The position numbers and the translations under genes were made by a program. This document shows, piece after piece, positions 30,271-40,649 of a stretch of 64,000 nt of DNA. Numbering within the stretch: the first letter of the stretch is position 1; every line of letters starts with the position of its first letter. The notes below the pieces were generated by a model that ran no database searches, was not told where the DNA came from, and saw only the letters and a list, made by a program, of their open reading frames with translations. The stretch comes from Limnobaculum allomyrinae (GTDB lineage: Bacteria; Pseudomonadota; Gammaproteobacteria; Enterobacterales; Enterobacteriaceae). The stretch lies in the NCBI RefSeq assembly GCF_016649425.1, contig NZ_JADRCR010000001.1:1-64000 (forward strand). Reading direction: 5' to 3'.

Positions 30271-31863
30271 ATGAAAAAGAAGTTACTTAATCTGAGTATT
30301 GGACTGGCTGCGCTGGGTATTGTCGCCGGGGCACAGGCAAATACATTGGTATATTGCTCTGAGGGATCGCCTGAAGGCTTTAGTCCACAACTGTATACCA
30401 GTGGTACAACCTTTGATGCCAGCTCGGTACCTATTTATAACCGTTTAGTCGAGTTTAAAATTGGTGGTACAGAAACCATTCCTGGCCTGGCCGAGAAGTG
30501 GGATGTGAGCAGCGATGGTAAAACCTATACTTTCCATCTGCGCAAAGGCGTGAAGTTCCACAGCAATAAAGATTTCAAACCAACCCGCGATTTTAATGCG
30601 GATGACGTTCTTTTCTCCTTTATGCGCCAAAAAGACGAAAATCATCCATATCACAAAGTGTCAGGCGGCAACTATGCCTACTTTGGCGATATGGGCATGA
30701 AGGATCTGATTCAGAGTATTGAGAAGGTAGATGACTATACCGTTAAGATAGTATTAACTCGTCCGGAAGCACCATTTATCGCCGATATCGCGATGGATTT
30801 TGCCTCTATCTTCTCTGCAGAATATGCCGATACCATGATGAAAGCGGGCAAGCCAGAACAAGTGGATCTGTCACCTATCGGTACTGGCCCATTCCAGTTG
30901 ATGCAGTATCAAAAAGATGCCCGCATTCTGTATAAAGCATTCGACCAGTATTGGGGCACTAAGCCAAAAATCGATCGTTTAGTCTTCTCGATTACCCCTG
31001 ATGCTTCTGTGCGTTATGCAAAAATTCAGAAAAATGAATGTCAGGTAATGCCATATCCAAACCCTGCGGATCTGGAAAAAATGAAGCAGGATAAAGATAT
31101 CGTTCTGCAACAAAAAGCGGGTCTGAATATCGGCTATCTTTCTTTCAATATGTTAAAACCACCGTTGGATAACCTGAAAGTTCGCCAGGCGTTAACCATG
31201 GCGGTGAATAAAAAATCAATTATTGATGCAGTATTCCAGGGGGCTGGTCAGCCAGCGAAAAACCTGATCCCACCGACAATGTGGTCTTATAACGATGACG
31301 TAAAAGACTATGAATTCGATCCGGCTAAAGCGAAGGCGCTGCTGAAAGAAGCAGGTTTGCCAGATGGTTTCAGTATCGATCTGTGGGCAATGCCGGTACA
31401 GCGTCCTTATAACCCGAATGCGCGCCGTATGGCTGAGATGATTCAATCCGACTGGGCGGCGATCGGTGTGAAAGCCAAGATTGTTACCTATGAGTGGGGC
31501 GAGTATCTGAAGCGTACTAAAAATGGTGAACATCAGGCGATGCTGATTGGCTGGACGGGAGATAATGGGGATCCGGATAACTTCTTCGCTACCCTGTTTA
31601 GCTGTGATGCCGCTAAAGATGGTTCAAACTATTCTCGCTGGTGCTATAAGCCGTTTGAAGATCTGATTCAGGCTGCCCGCGTTGAATCTGACCATAACAA
31701 GCGTATTGAGCTGTATAAGCAAGCTCAGGTAGTGATGCACGATCAGGCTCCGGCACTGATGATTGCACACTCAACTGTGTCTGAACCGGTACGTAAAGAG
31801 GTGAAAGGCTACGTGATTGATGGCCGTCGTCACGCTTTTGCTACCGCGTCCGTTGAAAAATAA
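30271..31863 (+). CDS. dppA: dipeptide-binding periplasmic protein
   Basis: 530 residues with a signal peptide ending AGAQA and mature start NTLVYCSEGSPEGFSPQLY, the DppA hallmark. TSGTTFDAS and IGWTGDNGDPDNF are typical family segments, and the cysteine pair around LFSCDAAKDGSNYSRWC is conserved. It captures dipeptides, and in E. coli haem, for the DppBCDF permease. GGGAG lies before the ATG. First gene of dppABCDF. In E. coli dpp is far from pepT, so the position here differs. Confidence 0.95.
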   Translation: MKKKLLNLSIGLAALGIVAGAQANTLVYCSEGSPEGFSPQLYTSGTTFDASSVPIYNRLVEFKIGGTETIPGLAEKWDVSSDGKTYTFHLRKGVKFHSNKDFKPTRDFNADDVLFSFMRQKDENHPYHKVSGGNYAYFGDMGMKDLIQSIEKVDDYTVKIVLTRPEAPFIADIAMDFASIFSAEYADTMMKAGKPEQVDLSPIGTGPFQLMQYQKDARILYKAFDQYWGTKPKIDRLVFSITPDASVRYAKIQKNECQVMPYPNPADLEKMKQDKDIVLQQKAGLNIGYLSFNMLKPPLDNLKVRQALTMAVNKKSIIDAVFQGAGQPAKNLIPPTMWSYNDDVKDYEFDPAKAKALLKEAGLPDGFSIDLWAMPVQRPYNPNARRMAEMIQSDWAAIGVKAKIVTYEWGEYLKRTKNGEHQAMLIGWTGDNGDPDNFFATLFSCDAAKDGSNYSRWCYKPFEDLIQAARVESDHNKRIELYKQAQVVMHDQAPALMIAHSTVSEPVRKEVKGYVIDGRRHAFATASVEK

Positions 31864-31876
31864 AAAGTAGTTAACT

Positions 31877-31915
31877 CTGACCCCGTATCAGTAATTAATG
31901 CTGATTCGGGGTCAG
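31877..31915 (+). other. intercistronic hairpin dppA-dppB
   Basis: CTGACCCCG (31877-31885) pairs with CGGGGTCAG (31907-31915), with an inner ATCAG/CTGAT stem. No T run follows. A stem here would protect the dppA message from 3' decay and lower dppB expression relative to dppA. Confidence 0.7.
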
Positions 31916-31988
31916 TCGACTAAACCTCGTCTCTCTGTAACAGAGCAATAATCTGTCGTAATTATAATAACTACTGAGATACACAATT

Positions 31989-33008
31989 ATGCTTCAATTC
32001 ATCCTCCGACGTTTCGGATTAATTATTCCAACCTTCATCGGAATTACCTTATTAAGCTTTGCTTTTATTCATGTCATTCCCGGCGATCCGGTAATGATAA
32101 TGGCTGGCGAGCGGGGTATATCAGCAGAACGTCATGCGCAGATGATGGCTCAACTGGGACTGGATAAGCCGCTGTATGAGCAATACATCACTTATGTGGT
32201 TAATTTGTTGCATGGCGACTTAGGGGTATCCATCAATACTAAAATCCCTATTTGGGATGAATTCGTTCCTCGTTTTATGGCGACGTTTGAGCTGGGCTTC
32301 TGTGCGATGTTATTCGCTATCGCAGTCGGCATTCCGGTTGGCGTACTGGCCGCGGTAAAACGTGGTTCGGTATTCGATCATGTCTCTGTTAGTCTTGCAT
32401 TAACCGGTTATTCCATGCCTATTTTCTGGTGGGGAATGATGCTAATTATGCTGGTTTCCGTTCACTTTAATCTGACGCCGGTTTCCGGACGTATCAGTGA
32501 TTTTATTTTTCTTGATGACAGTAAACCATTAACCGGTTTAATGCTGGTGGATACTTTATTGTATGGGGAACCTGGTGACTTCTGGGATGCGGTTCACCAT
32601 ATTATTCTGCCTGCTCTGGTACTGGGCACTATTCCTTTAGCGGTCATTGTACGTATGACTCGCTCGTCAATGTTGGAAGTGCTGGGGGAAGACTATATTC
32701 GTACCGCACGAGCCAAAGGGCTGAGTCGTATTCGGGTGATTGTGGTTCATGCACTGCGTAATGCGCTGTTGCCGGTAATAACTATTATTGGATTACAGAT
32801 AGGTACGCTGTTGGCGGGTGCAATTTTAACTGAAACTATCTTCTCCTGGCCAGGGCTGGGGCGTTGGTTAATTGATGGTTTACAGCGCCGGGATTACCCG
32901 GTGGTACAAGGTGGCGTATTACTGATCGCCATTATGATTATTCTGGTTAACCTGCTGGTAGATATTCTCTACGGCGTGGTAAACCCACGTATTCGGCATA
33001 GAAAATAG
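31989..33008 (+). CDS. dppB: dipeptide ABC transporter permease DppB
   Basis: 339 residues, six helices. N-terminus MLQFILRRFGLIIPTFIGIT and the coupling motif RTARAKGLSRIRVIVVHALR are typical. Forms the channel with DppC. Confidence 0.95.
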   Translation: MLQFILRRFGLIIPTFIGITLLSFAFIHVIPGDPVMIMAGERGISAERHAQMMAQLGLDKPLYEQYITYVVNLLHGDLGVSINTKIPIWDEFVPRFMATFELGFCAMLFAIAVGIPVGVLAAVKRGSVFDHVSVSLALTGYSMPIFWWGMMLIMLVSVHFNLTPVSGRISDFIFLDDSKPLTGLMLVDTLLYGEPGDFWDAVHHIILPALVLGTIPLAVIVRMTRSSMLEVLGEDYIRTARAKGLSRIRVIVVHALRNALLPVITIIGLQIGTLLAGAILTETIFSWPGLGRWLIDGLQRRDYPVVQGGVLLIAIMIILVNLLVDILYGVVNPRIRHRK

Positions 33009-33018
33009 GAGGCGCATC

Positions 33019-33909
33019 ATGAGTGAAGTAACCGTATCTGCGCCAAAACCAATGACGCCGCTGCAGGAGTTCTGGCACTACTTTCGTCGCAATAAAGGCG
33101 CAGTAGTGGGGATGATTTATATCATCATTATGCTAATTATTGCCGTTGGTGCTCAATGGCTGGCACCATATTCACCGGCAGAACAGTTCCGTGATGCATT
33201 GTTAACGCCACCGGCCTGGCAGGACGGCGGCAGTATGCAGCATATTTTAGGTACCGATGACGTAGGCAGGGATATTCTTTCCCGTCTGATGTACGGTACC
33301 CGCTTATCGTTGCTGGTTGGTTGTTTGGTGGTGAGTTTGTCGCTGATCCTTGGGGTGATTCTGGGGGTTATCGCTGGTTATCTGGGTGGCATTATCGATA
33401 TCGCGATTATGCGTGTGGCAGACATCATGCTGGCGCTGCCCAGCTTACTGTTAGCGTTGGTGTTGGTGGCGATTTTTGGCCCTTCGATCGTTAATGCTTC
33501 ACTGGCCCTGACTTTTGTATCATTGCCGCACTATGTGCGCTTGACTCGGGCAGCGGTGTTGTCTGAGGTGAGTCGCGACTACGTTACGGCCTCTCGTGTG
33601 GCGGGCGCAGGCCCAATGCGCCAGATGTTTATCAATATTCTGCCAAACTGTCTGGCACCGCTGATCGTTCAGGCATCGTTGGGTTTTTCTAACGCCATTT
33701 TAGATATGGCGGCATTGGGTTTCCTGGGGATGGGGGCACAGCCACCAACGCCAGAGTGGGGAACCATGCTTTCTTCCGTATTACAGTTTGCTCAAAGTGC
33801 CTGGTGGGTGGTGACATTCCCGGGACTGGCCATTCTGTTTACCGTACTGGCCTTTAACTTAATGGGGGACGGCCTACGTGATGCGCTCGACCCTAAACTT
33901 AAGCAGTAA
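33019..33909 (+). CDS. dppC: dipeptide ABC transporter permease DppC
   Basis: 296 residues. N-terminal cytoplasmic segment ending FWHYFRRNKGAVVGM, then the substrate-facing domain with GTDDVGRDILSRLMYG, and coupling motif TASRVAGAGPMRQMFINILP. AGGAGG precedes the ATG. Ten bases after dppB. Confidence 0.95.
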   Translation: MSEVTVSAPKPMTPLQEFWHYFRRNKGAVVGMIYIIIMLIIAVGAQWLAPYSPAEQFRDALLTPPAWQDGGSMQHILGTDDVGRDILSRLMYGTRLSLLVGCLVVSLSLILGVILGVIAGYLGGIIDIAIMRVADIMLALPSLLLALVLVAIFGPSIVNASLALTFVSLPHYVRLTRAAVLSEVSRDYVTASRVAGAGPMRQMFINILPNCLAPLIVQASLGFSNAILDMAALGFLGMGAQPPTPEWGTMLSSVLQFAQSAWWVVTFPGLAILFTVLAFNLMGDGLRDALDPKLKQ

Positions 33910-33921
33910 TCGGGGGAAGAA

Positions 33922-34902
33922 ATGGCACTATTAGATATTGAACAGCTATCGGTTCATTTCGGTGACGACAGCACCCCGTTTCGGGCGGTTGACCGCGTAA
34001 GCTACAGCGTCGAGAAAGGGGAAGTGGTTGGCATTGTAGGGGAGTCTGGCTCAGGTAAATCGGTTAGTTCTCTGGCCATCATGGGACTGATTGATTTTCC
34101 CGGCAAAGTCATGGCTAACGGGCTGCATTTTGACGGTCGGGATTTGCGTACTATCTCTGAAAAAGAGCGCCGTCAGATTGTAGGTGATGAAATCGCCATG
34201 ATTTTTCAGGATCCGATGACCAGCCTTAATCCATGCTATACCGTGGGTTATCAGATTATGGAAGCGTTGAAGATTCATCAGGGCGGCAACCGAAAAACGC
34301 GCCGCCAGCGTGCCATTGATTTGTTGACTCAGGTTGGCATTCCGGCTCCGGAGTCCCGTCTGGATAACTATCCTCACCAGCTATCTGGTGGTATGAGCCA
34401 GAGGGTAATGATAGCGATGGCTATCGCCTGTCGCCCTCAGTTACTGATTGCTGATGAACCAACAACCGCGCTGGATGTGACCATTCAGGCGCAAATTATC
34501 GAATTACTGTTGGAACTACAGCGCCGCGAAAATATGGCGCTGATTCTGATCACTCACGATTTAGCGTTGGTGGCTGAAGCTGCACAGTACATTATCGTGA
34601 TGTATGCCGGTCAGGTAATGGAAAGCGGTAAAGCGGAAGAGATTTTCCGTACCCCACGCCATCCTTATACACAGGCGTTGTTACGTGCATTACCTGAGTT
34701 TTCCAGTGAGAAAGAGCGTTTAAACTCATTGCCAGGCGTAGTTCCCGGTAAATACGATCGACCTAAAGGCTGTTTATTAAGCCCTCGCTGCCCCTATGCT
34801 ACCGATTTCTGCCGTCAGCAGGAGCCGGAACTAAAAGGGGAAGCCAGAAGACAGGTGAAATGCCATACGCCGCTTGACGATCAGGGGAGGCCAACGCTAT
34901 GA
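33922..34902 (+). CDS. dppD: dipeptide ABC transporter ATPase DppD
   Basis: 326 residues. Walker [11 protein letters not shown], signature [15 protein letters not shown], Walker [13 protein letters not shown]. The C-terminal [15 protein letters not shown] cysteine cluster is the oligopeptide-transporter extension, reported to bind an iron-sulfur cluster in related proteins. Stop overlaps the dppF start by four bases. Confidence 0.95.
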   Translation: MALLDIEQLSVHFGDDSTPFRAVDRVSYSVEKGEVVGIVGESGSGKSVSSLAIMGLIDFPGKVMANGLHFDGRDLRTISEKERRQIVGDEIAMIFQDPMTSLNPCYTVGYQIMEALKIHQGGNRKTRRQRAIDLLTQVGIPAPESRLDNYPHQLSGGMSQRVMIAMAIACRPQLLIADEPTTALDVTIQAQIIELLLELQRRENMALILITHDLALVAEAAQYIIVMYAGQVMESGKAEEIFRTPRHPYTQALLRALPEFSSEKERLNSLPGVVPGKYDRPKGCLLSPRCPYATDFCRQQEPELKGEARRQVKCHTPLDDQGRPTL

Positions 34903-35909
34903 GTCAGGAATATCCATTATTACAGGCTATTGGTCTGAAAAAATATTATTCAGTTAAAAATGGGCTGTTTTCTGCTCAACAGCAGGTGAAGTCTCTGGAT
35001 GGGGTCTCTTTTACATTGGAAAAAGGGAAAACGCTGGCGGTGGTTGGTGAGTCCGGATGCGGTAAATCAACGCTGGGTCGTATGTTGACCATGATTGAAG
35101 TGCCCACTGAGGGTGAACTCTACTATCAGGGGCAGGATTTACTGAAACACGATCCGGCGGCGCAAAAACTGCGTCGTCAGAAAATTCAGATTGTGTTCCA
35201 AAACCCTTATGGTTCGCTGAATCCACGCAAGAAGATAGGTGAGATACTGGAAGAACCGCTGCGGATTAATACCTCATTATCTAAAGCGGAACGGCGTGAA
35301 AAGGCACTGGCAATTATGGCTAAAGTCGGGCTGAGAACCGAGCACTATGAACGTTATCCGCACATGTTCTCCGGCGGCCAGCGTCAGCGTATCGCTATTG
35401 CTCGTGGATTGATGCTTAATCCGGATATTGTCGTGGCGGATGAGCCGGTATCGGCGCTGGACGTTTCCGTTCGGGCACAGGTATTGAATCTGATGATGGA
35501 TTTACAGCAGGAAATGGGACTCTCCTATGTCTTTATTTCCCATGATCTATCGGTAGTGGAACATATTGCCGATGATGTGATGGTGATGTACTTAGGGCGT
35601 TGTGTAGAGCAGGGTACCAAAGACCAGATTTTTAATAATCCGCGTCATCCTTATACTCAGGCATTACTCTCTGCTACTCCGCGTTTAAATCCGGATGTCC
35701 GTCGTGAAAGAATCAAACTCACCGGTGAACTACCGAGTCCGTTAAATCCACCTCAAGGCTGTGCCTTTAACGCTCGTTGCCAGCGCGCCTTTGATACTTG
35801 TTTTGAAGTTAAACCAGCACTGAAGAACTATGACGGGCAGTTAATTGCCTGTTTTGCCGTGGAGCAGGATGAGGAAAATAAGGTTTGTAGCCTCGATAAA
35901 GCCGTATAG
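34899..35909 (+). CDS. dppF: dipeptide ABC transporter ATPase DppF
   Basis: 336 residues. Walker [10 protein letters not shown], signature [15 protein letters not shown], Walker [12 protein letters not shown], and the C-terminal cysteine cluster [15 protein letters not shown]. Second ATPase of the transporter. Last gene of the operon, followed by a terminator and convergent roxA. Confidence 0.95.
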   Translation: MSQEYPLLQAIGLKKYYSVKNGLFSAQQQVKSLDGVSFTLEKGKTLAVVGESGCGKSTLGRMLTMIEVPTEGELYYQGQDLLKHDPAAQKLRRQKIQIVFQNPYGSLNPRKKIGEILEEPLRINTSLSKAERREKALAIMAKVGLRTEHYERYPHMFSGGQRQRIAIARGLMLNPDIVVADEPVSALDVSVRAQVLNLMMDLQQEMGLSYVFISHDLSVVEHIADDVMVMYLGRCVEQGTKDQIFNNPRHPYTQALLSATPRLNPDVRRERIKLTGELPSPLNPPQGCAFNARCQRAFDTCFEVKPALKNYDGQLIACFAVEQDEENKVCSLDKAV

Positions 35910-35948
35910 CGTTTCGAGGTAGACACACATTGGTAAGATGGATATGAA

Positions 35949-35973
35949 AAGGCCTCGCATTATGCGAGGCCTT
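35949..35973. terminator. bidirectional hairpin between dppF and roxA
   Basis: AAGGCCTCGC (35949-35958) pairs with GCGAGGCCTT (35964-35973). A and T flanks are short, but the position between convergent genes supports termination. Confidence 0.75.
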
Positions 35974-35996
35974 ATACTTACCATCAACAGATAGCA

Positions 35997-37136
35997 TCAA
36001 TAGTCGTTAAAATACCAATAACCGCTATTCACTAGATGCGCCAGCACGGCAACAAACGCCGGATCTTCCAGTGCATCACCCAACTCTTTCTGGCTGATTA
36101 ATGGGTAACGGCACAGGGCATCAGCGGCTTCAAGGTGCGGCGTATCAATAAGCTCACCGTTTGCGAAGCAAAGGTCACCAACGCGCAGCACGCGCAGACC
36201 GCTCAGGCGAATCAGACTCTCACCCTGAACTAATGAATCATAAATTTCATCAGATCGGTATGCGGGTTCAGCAGGGGCAATATCCAGCTCATGGCGTGAC
36301 GTTGTCACGAAACGACCAAACCATTGGTTGAAATCTTCTGGTTGATTAATCAGATTAATCATCATGCCGCGCAGGCGTTCCAGTTCATACTCTTCAACTA
36401 ATGCCGGGTGCTCTCTCAGCTTCAGATCCGGATCGCTGTAGTGCTCACCACCTAAATCGTGCTCCAGCACATAATCGGCGAAATTGCTGATAAGATCGCG
36501 GGTATTAGGCCCACGGTAGCCAACGGAATAGTTCAGTGCCGTTTCATGAGTGAAGCCGTCGTGCGGAAATCCCGGTGGAATGTACAGAATATCGCCCGGC
36601 GCTAAATCTTCATCAATGATGGGATCAAAAGGTTCTACGTGTAGTAAGGCAGGATGTGGGCAATATTGCTTTAACGGCTTTTTATCCCCTACGCGCCAAC
36701 GGCGGCTGCCCATACCCTGAATAATAAATACGTCATACTGGTCGATATGTGGGCCAACGCCACCGCCAGGAACAGAGAAAGAGATCATCAAATCGTCAAG
36801 ACGCCAGTCTGGCAACTTACGGAAAGGACGAACCAGAGCGGCAGAGGGCGCATGCCAGTGGTTAACTGCCTGCACCAGTAATGACCAGCCTTTTTCTCCC
36901 AGGTGATCATAGCTTTCGAAAGGCCCATTGCTGGCTTGCCAGTGACCATTTGGTTGACTCACCAAACGGCTGTCAACTTCGCTCTCCATAGCCAACCCTG
37001 CTAATTCATCCGGCGAGATTGGATCAATAAAGTTTTTGATAACGTTCTTCAATACCACCGGACGCTTCTGCCAGTAGTGGTTTAAGAAGTCATCCCAGTC
37101 TAAATCAAGTTGATAATCCATCGTTTCAGTTACCAT
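35997..37136 (-). CDS. roxA: 50S ribosomal protein L16 arginine hydroxylase
   Basis: 379 residues; a JmjC-type 2-oxoglutarate/iron oxygenase. The metal motif is in GVGPHIDQYDVF (His and Asp), and the second His in PPGFPHDG. N-terminal HYWQKRPVVLKN and the C-terminal winged-helix dimerisation part match E. coli YcfD/RoxA (373 residues). It hydroxylates an arginine of ribosomal protein L16. The ATG at 37121 (MDYQLDLDW) aligns better with the E. coli start than the one at 37136; neither has a strong ribosome binding site. Confidence 0.93.
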   Translation of the reverse strand: MVTETMDYQLDLDWDDFLNHYWQKRPVVLKNVIKNFIDPISPDELAGLAMESEVDSRLVSQPNGHWQASNGPFESYDHLGEKGWSLLVQAVNHWHAPSAALVRPFRKLPDWRLDDLMISFSVPGGGVGPHIDQYDVFIIQGMGSRRWRVGDKKPLKQYCPHPALLHVEPFDPIIDEDLAPGDILYIPPGFPHDGFTHETALNYSVGYRGPNTRDLISNFADYVLEHDLGGEHYSDPDLKLREHPALVEEYELERLRGMMINLINQPEDFNQWFGRFVTTSRHELDIAPAEPAYRSDEIYDSLVQGESLIRLSGLRVLRVGDLCFANGELIDTPHLEAADALCRYPLISQKELGDALEDPAFVAVLAHLVNSGYWYFNDY

Positions 37137-37419
37137 TCAGCAGGAAATTGGCGTGATTATATCGAAGGTTGTTGAAGAATACCGGACTGGATTCGCAGTT
37201 TTTTCTATTTCTGATTGATAACTGATATTTCCCCCAATAAAAGGTGAAACTAATATTGCCGGTAATCGGAAATAAATCCCATTATCTGTTAGGGGCTATC
37301 CGTATTAAGCGCTATCATAGAGGGCAAATAAACGAATATTACCCAACCAGAACATTATAATTTGGTTGAAGAGATTCATTACGCCACCAGACAGTAAAGC
37401 AGGACCATTTTAAATTCCC

Positions 37420-38340
37420 ATGCCTTTAGATAGCCCACAAATACCCTCTGATGGACAAGAGAACGAACAGAGTTCAGCGATAACCTCTTCAGAGCTGCCG
37501 CGTTTTCCACTGTACGATCTCCATAGTCATACTAACGCCTCTGACGGTATGTTAACACCAGCGCAGTTGGTTGAGCGGGCCGTTGAAATGCGAGTTAGCG
37601 TGCTGGCCATTACTGACCACGATACCACCAGCGCTTTAACGGCTGCGAAGCAGGCAATTGAAGAAAAGGGATTGGCACTGCATCTGATTAACGGCGTAGA
37701 GATTTCAACAGGCTGGGAAAGTTTTGATATTCATATTGTTGGCCTGAATATCGATCCTGATTCAAAAGCCATGACCGAGCTGTTAGCGGCACAAGCGATC
37801 AGACGGGCAGAACGAGCCCAAGAAATAGCCCGACGGCTGGAAAAGCACCATATCCCTGATGCACTAAGCGGAGCACAACGTTTTGCCGGTGATGCAGCTA
37901 TTACCCGCGCGCACTTTGCCCGCTATCTGATTGAATTAGGCAAAGCCTCTGATATGGCTCAGGTATTTAAAAACTACCTGGCGCGAGGGAAAACCGGCTA
38001 TGTACCACCTCAGTGGTGTACAATAACAGAAGCAGTGGAAGCCATTCATCTTGCCGGTGGACAGGCGGTATTAGCTCATCCGGGGCGTTATGATTTGTCA
38101 GCTAAATGGTTACGACGTTTAATCATCGAGTTTAAACAAGCTGGCGGTGATGCAATGGAAGTCTCTCAGTGCCAGCAGGCCCCACAGGAACGCGCACAAT
38201 TGGCACTGTATGCTCAGGAATATCAGCTACTGGCTTCTCAGGGCTCGGATTTTCACTACCCCTGTGCCTGGGTTGAACTGGGACGGCGACTTTTCCTACC
38301 GGATAAAGTCATTCCGGTATGGCATAACTGGTTTGTGTAG
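37420..38340 (+). CDS. rnm: 5'-3' exoribonuclease of the PHP family
   Basis: 306 residues. PHP motifs in order: [38 protein letters not shown] and GSDFHYP. E. coli Rnm (YciV) matures the 5' ends of 5S, 16S and 23S rRNA and degrades short oligonucleotides. The N-terminus carries about 22 extra residues before the PHP domain, and the ATG at 37420 has only a distant AGGA, so the true start may be internal. The trp operon that is divergent from this gene in E. coli is absent. Confidence 0.9.
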   Translation: MPLDSPQIPSDGQENEQSSAITSSELPRFPLYDLHSHTNASDGMLTPAQLVERAVEMRVSVLAITDHDTTSALTAAKQAIEEKGLALHLINGVEISTGWESFDIHIVGLNIDPDSKAMTELLAAQAIRRAERAQEIARRLEKHHIPDALSGAQRFAGDAAITRAHFARYLIELGKASDMAQVFKNYLARGKTGYVPPQWCTITEAVEAIHLAGGQAVLAHPGRYDLSAKWLRRLIIEFKQAGGDAMEVSQCQQAPQERAQLALYAQEYQLLASQGSDFHYPCAWVELGRRLFLPDKVIPVWHNWFV

Positions 38341-38407
38341 TTGATGGTTAGAATAAGTTAAACCCGATAAAATTAGTTTGTTAATAATATTAATGACAAA
38401 GTTAATT

Positions 38408-38509
38408 GGCGGGCTAGGCTCGACGCATCTCCGATGCTAAGTACAAACGGTCTTCCGGCCGAGCACTATGGCGATAGTCGTTCATGGTTTTTACGGCCGG
38501 AATATTCAC
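38408..38509 (+). repeat. dispersed CCGGCC-palindrome repeat, copy 2
   Basis: GCTAGGCTCGACGC then GCTAAGTACAAACGGTC, TTCCGGCCGAGCA, a divergent loop and TTACGGCCGGAATATTC. Same order and orientation as the 22084 cluster, single copy, without a hairpin array. Lies between rnm and yciO. Confidence 0.85.
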
Positions 38510-38611
38510 AGAACCAAAATAAACGATTTTGTAATAAATTATCGATTTAAGCCGTTAGCGCCCGATCCACAACATAAACATCGCTAACCGCCAGGTACCA
38601 CAGGAGTTCCC

Positions 38612-39232
38612 ATGAGTCAGTTTTTCTATATCCATCAGGATAACCCCCAACCGCGGCTAATTAGCCAGTCGGTAGAGTTTTTACGCAAAGGCGGAGTGAT
38701 TGTTTACCCAACTGACTCCGGATATGCATTAGGCTGTATGCTGGAAGATAAACACGCTATGGAGCGTATTTGTCGCATTCGTCAGTTGGACAGTAACCAT
38801 AACTTCACTCTGATGTGTCGCGATCTGTCTGAACTTTCCACCTATGCTCACGTTGATAACACGGCTTTTCGGTTGATCAAAAACAATACGCCGGGCAATT
38901 ACACTTTCATATTAAAAGCGACAAAAGAAGTTCCACGTCGTCTGATGAATGAAAAACGTAAAACCATTGGGCTACGAGTCCCCTCTAACCCAATAGCACT
39001 GGCGCTGCTGGCTGAACTCAACGAACCGATGATGTCCACCACACTGATGCTACCGGGCAATGACTTTGCGGAATCCGATCCGGAAGAGATTCGCGATACG
39101 TTGTCAAAACACGTTGATTTAATTATCAACGGCGGTTATTTAGGCCAACAGCCTACCACGGTCATTGACCTGACTGATGACTCACCGGTCGTGGTGAGAG
39201 TTGGTGCCGGGGATCCAACACCGTTTCGTTGA
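38612..39232 (+). CDS. yciO: YciO, Sua5/YrdC-family protein
   Basis: 206 residues, one YrdC-like fold. GGVIVYPTDSGYALGC is the nucleotide-binding start (TsaC/Sua5 has PTDTxYGLG), and KRKTIGLRVPSNP is the later conserved block. It resembles the threonylcarbamoyl-AMP synthase but belongs to the distinct YciO branch, for which weak activity is reported. CAGGAG precedes the ATG. Followed by rluB in the same direction. Confidence 0.92.
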   Translation: MSQFFYIHQDNPQPRLISQSVEFLRKGGVIVYPTDSGYALGCMLEDKHAMERICRIRQLDSNHNFTLMCRDLSELSTYAHVDNTAFRLIKNNTPGNYTFILKATKEVPRRLMNEKRKTIGLRVPSNPIALALLAELNEPMMSTTLMLPGNDFAESDPEEIRDTLSKHVDLIINGGYLGQQPTTVIDLTDDSPVVVRVGAGDPTPFR

Positions 39233-39338
39233 TGGATAGGGCCGCATAAGGTATGATTCAGATCCACTGATAAGTTAATCACTACGACCGATTTATCACT
39301 ATTATGACGCCTGTGAAGGCGACAAACGAGGTTGCTCA

Positions 39339-40220
39339 ATGAGCGAAAAGTTACAAAAAGTTCTGGCTAACTCTGGTCACGGTTCTCGTCGCGAAATCGA
39401 AGCGATGATACAGGCTGGCCGAATCAGCGTTGACGGCAAAATTGCCACTTTGGGCGATCGCATTGAAGTCAGTGCATCAATCCGAGTGCGTATCGATGGT
39501 CATGTGGTTGCACTACGTGAACCCGAAGAGACCGTCTGTCGTGTGTTGGCCTATTACAAACCGGAAGGGGAACTCTGTACCCGTAAAGATCCGGAAGGCC
39601 GTCCAACCGTATTTGACCGCCTGCCTAAAATGCGCGGTTCCCGTTGGGTTGCTGTAGGGCGTCTGGACGTCAATACTTCAGGCCTGCTGCTGTTTACTAC
39701 CGATGGCGAACTGGCAAACCGTTTAATGCACCCAAGCCGTGAAGTTGAACGTGAATACGCAGTGCGCGTGTTCGGTCAGGTTGATGAAGAGAAAATCAAA
39801 CAGTTAAGAAAAGGCGTACAGCTGGAAGACGGCATGGCCGCATTCCGCACTATCAGCTTCCAGGGTGGTGAGGGAATGAACCAGTGGTATAACGTCACGC
39901 TGACAGAAGGACGTAACCGTGAAGTTCGTCGCTTGTGGGAAGCGGTAGATGTTCAGGTGAGTCGCCTGATTCGTATTCGTTACGGTGCGTTGGGCTTGCC
40001 AAAAGGGCTGCCACGCGGTGGTTGGACTGAACTCGATCTGAACGCAACAAATTACCTGCGTGAAATGGTTGGTTTACCGCCAGAAACTCAAAGTAAGCTG
40101 CCAGTGGAACGTGACCGTCGTCGCACAAAAGCAAATCAAATTCGCCGTGCGGTGAAGAAACATAGCCAAAGACCAGCTTCCAGAAATAGTGGTAGAAGAA
40201 GCGCTCAACCGAAGCGTTAA
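39339..40220 (+). CDS. rluB: 23S rRNA pseudouridine(2605) synthase
   Basis: 293 residues. N-terminal S4 RNA-binding domain ([20 protein letters not shown], to about residue 60), catalytic motif [17 protein letters not shown] with the essential aspartate, [12 protein letters not shown], and a basic tail from about 240. Modifies U2605 of 23S rRNA. In E. coli the next gene is btuR; here the metabolic island begins instead. Confidence 0.95.
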   Translation: MSEKLQKVLANSGHGSRREIEAMIQAGRISVDGKIATLGDRIEVSASIRVRIDGHVVALREPEETVCRVLAYYKPEGELCTRKDPEGRPTVFDRLPKMRGSRWVAVGRLDVNTSGLLLFTTDGELANRLMHPSREVEREYAVRVFGQVDEEKIKQLRKGVQLEDGMAAFRTISFQGGEGMNQWYNVTLTEGRNREVRRLWEAVDVQVSRLIRIRYGALGLPKGLPRGGWTELDLNATNYLREMVGLPPETQSKLPVERDRRRTKANQIRRAVKKHSQRPASRNSGRRSAQPKR

Positions 40221-40237
40221 TAACCAGTATTGATGAG

Positions 40238-40266
40238 AATAGCGCCTTTCAGGGCGCTATTTTTTT
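40238..40266 (+). terminator. rluB terminator
   Basis: AATAGCGCC (40238-40246) pairs with GGCGCTATT (40253-40261), followed by T to 40266. Confidence 0.9.
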
Positions 40267-40649
40267 ATCTGATAAACTATCTATTTATTATTATATTTCA
40301 ACTTGTTATTTATAAAAATCAAACCCTCTTTTTATCTATGGATATTGTTACAACGCCTTCATGTTGTATTGCCACTTATTTCCACTTTATGTTCAATCTT
40401 ATTGTCCATTTCCACTTTATTTCCACTTTGAACCGGAAAAAGTCAGTCTCCTAACCAATAAATAAAATGTGTAGTGTGCTGACATCGGAAGTAACAATGA
40501 ACCCGGTCAGTAACAGTAGTTTTTTATTTTGTATAAATTACTGATTTTGGAGTGCCGTGCTGAGAGTGTCTGCTTTCATAGATGGTTTAGCGGCAAAATT
40601 CCGATATTCGTCCATAATTAATGAGTTTGAATATTAGAGATAAAGTTGC
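40267..40649. other. upstream region of the SFCGS/DUF43xx operon
   Basis: 383 bases without a believable gene (the frame at 40230-40454 runs through the terminator). It holds four CCACTT boxes at 40371-40430 and AT-rich tracts. No sigma-54 -24/-12 element was found. Confidence 0.5.
40371..40430 (+). promoter_or_regulatory. four phased CCACTT boxes, candidate activator sites
   Basis: CCACTT occurs at 40372, 40382, 40412 and 40423, three of them within TTTCCACTTT. Spacings of 10, 30 and 11 bases put all four on one face of the helix. The location, 220-280 bases before the operon start, suits binding by the PRD regulator encoded at 46666, but this is inference. Confidence 0.45.

Noticed and set aside
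40230-40454. A 74-codon frame after rluB
   Set aside because: It runs through the rluB terminator hairpin and the CCACTT boxes and has no protein-like features.
40560-40640. Sigma-54 promoter for the sugar-acid operon, as in Salmonella dga
   Set aside because: No acceptable GG/GC -24/-12 spacing was found, and the regulator is not of the sigma-54 activator type.
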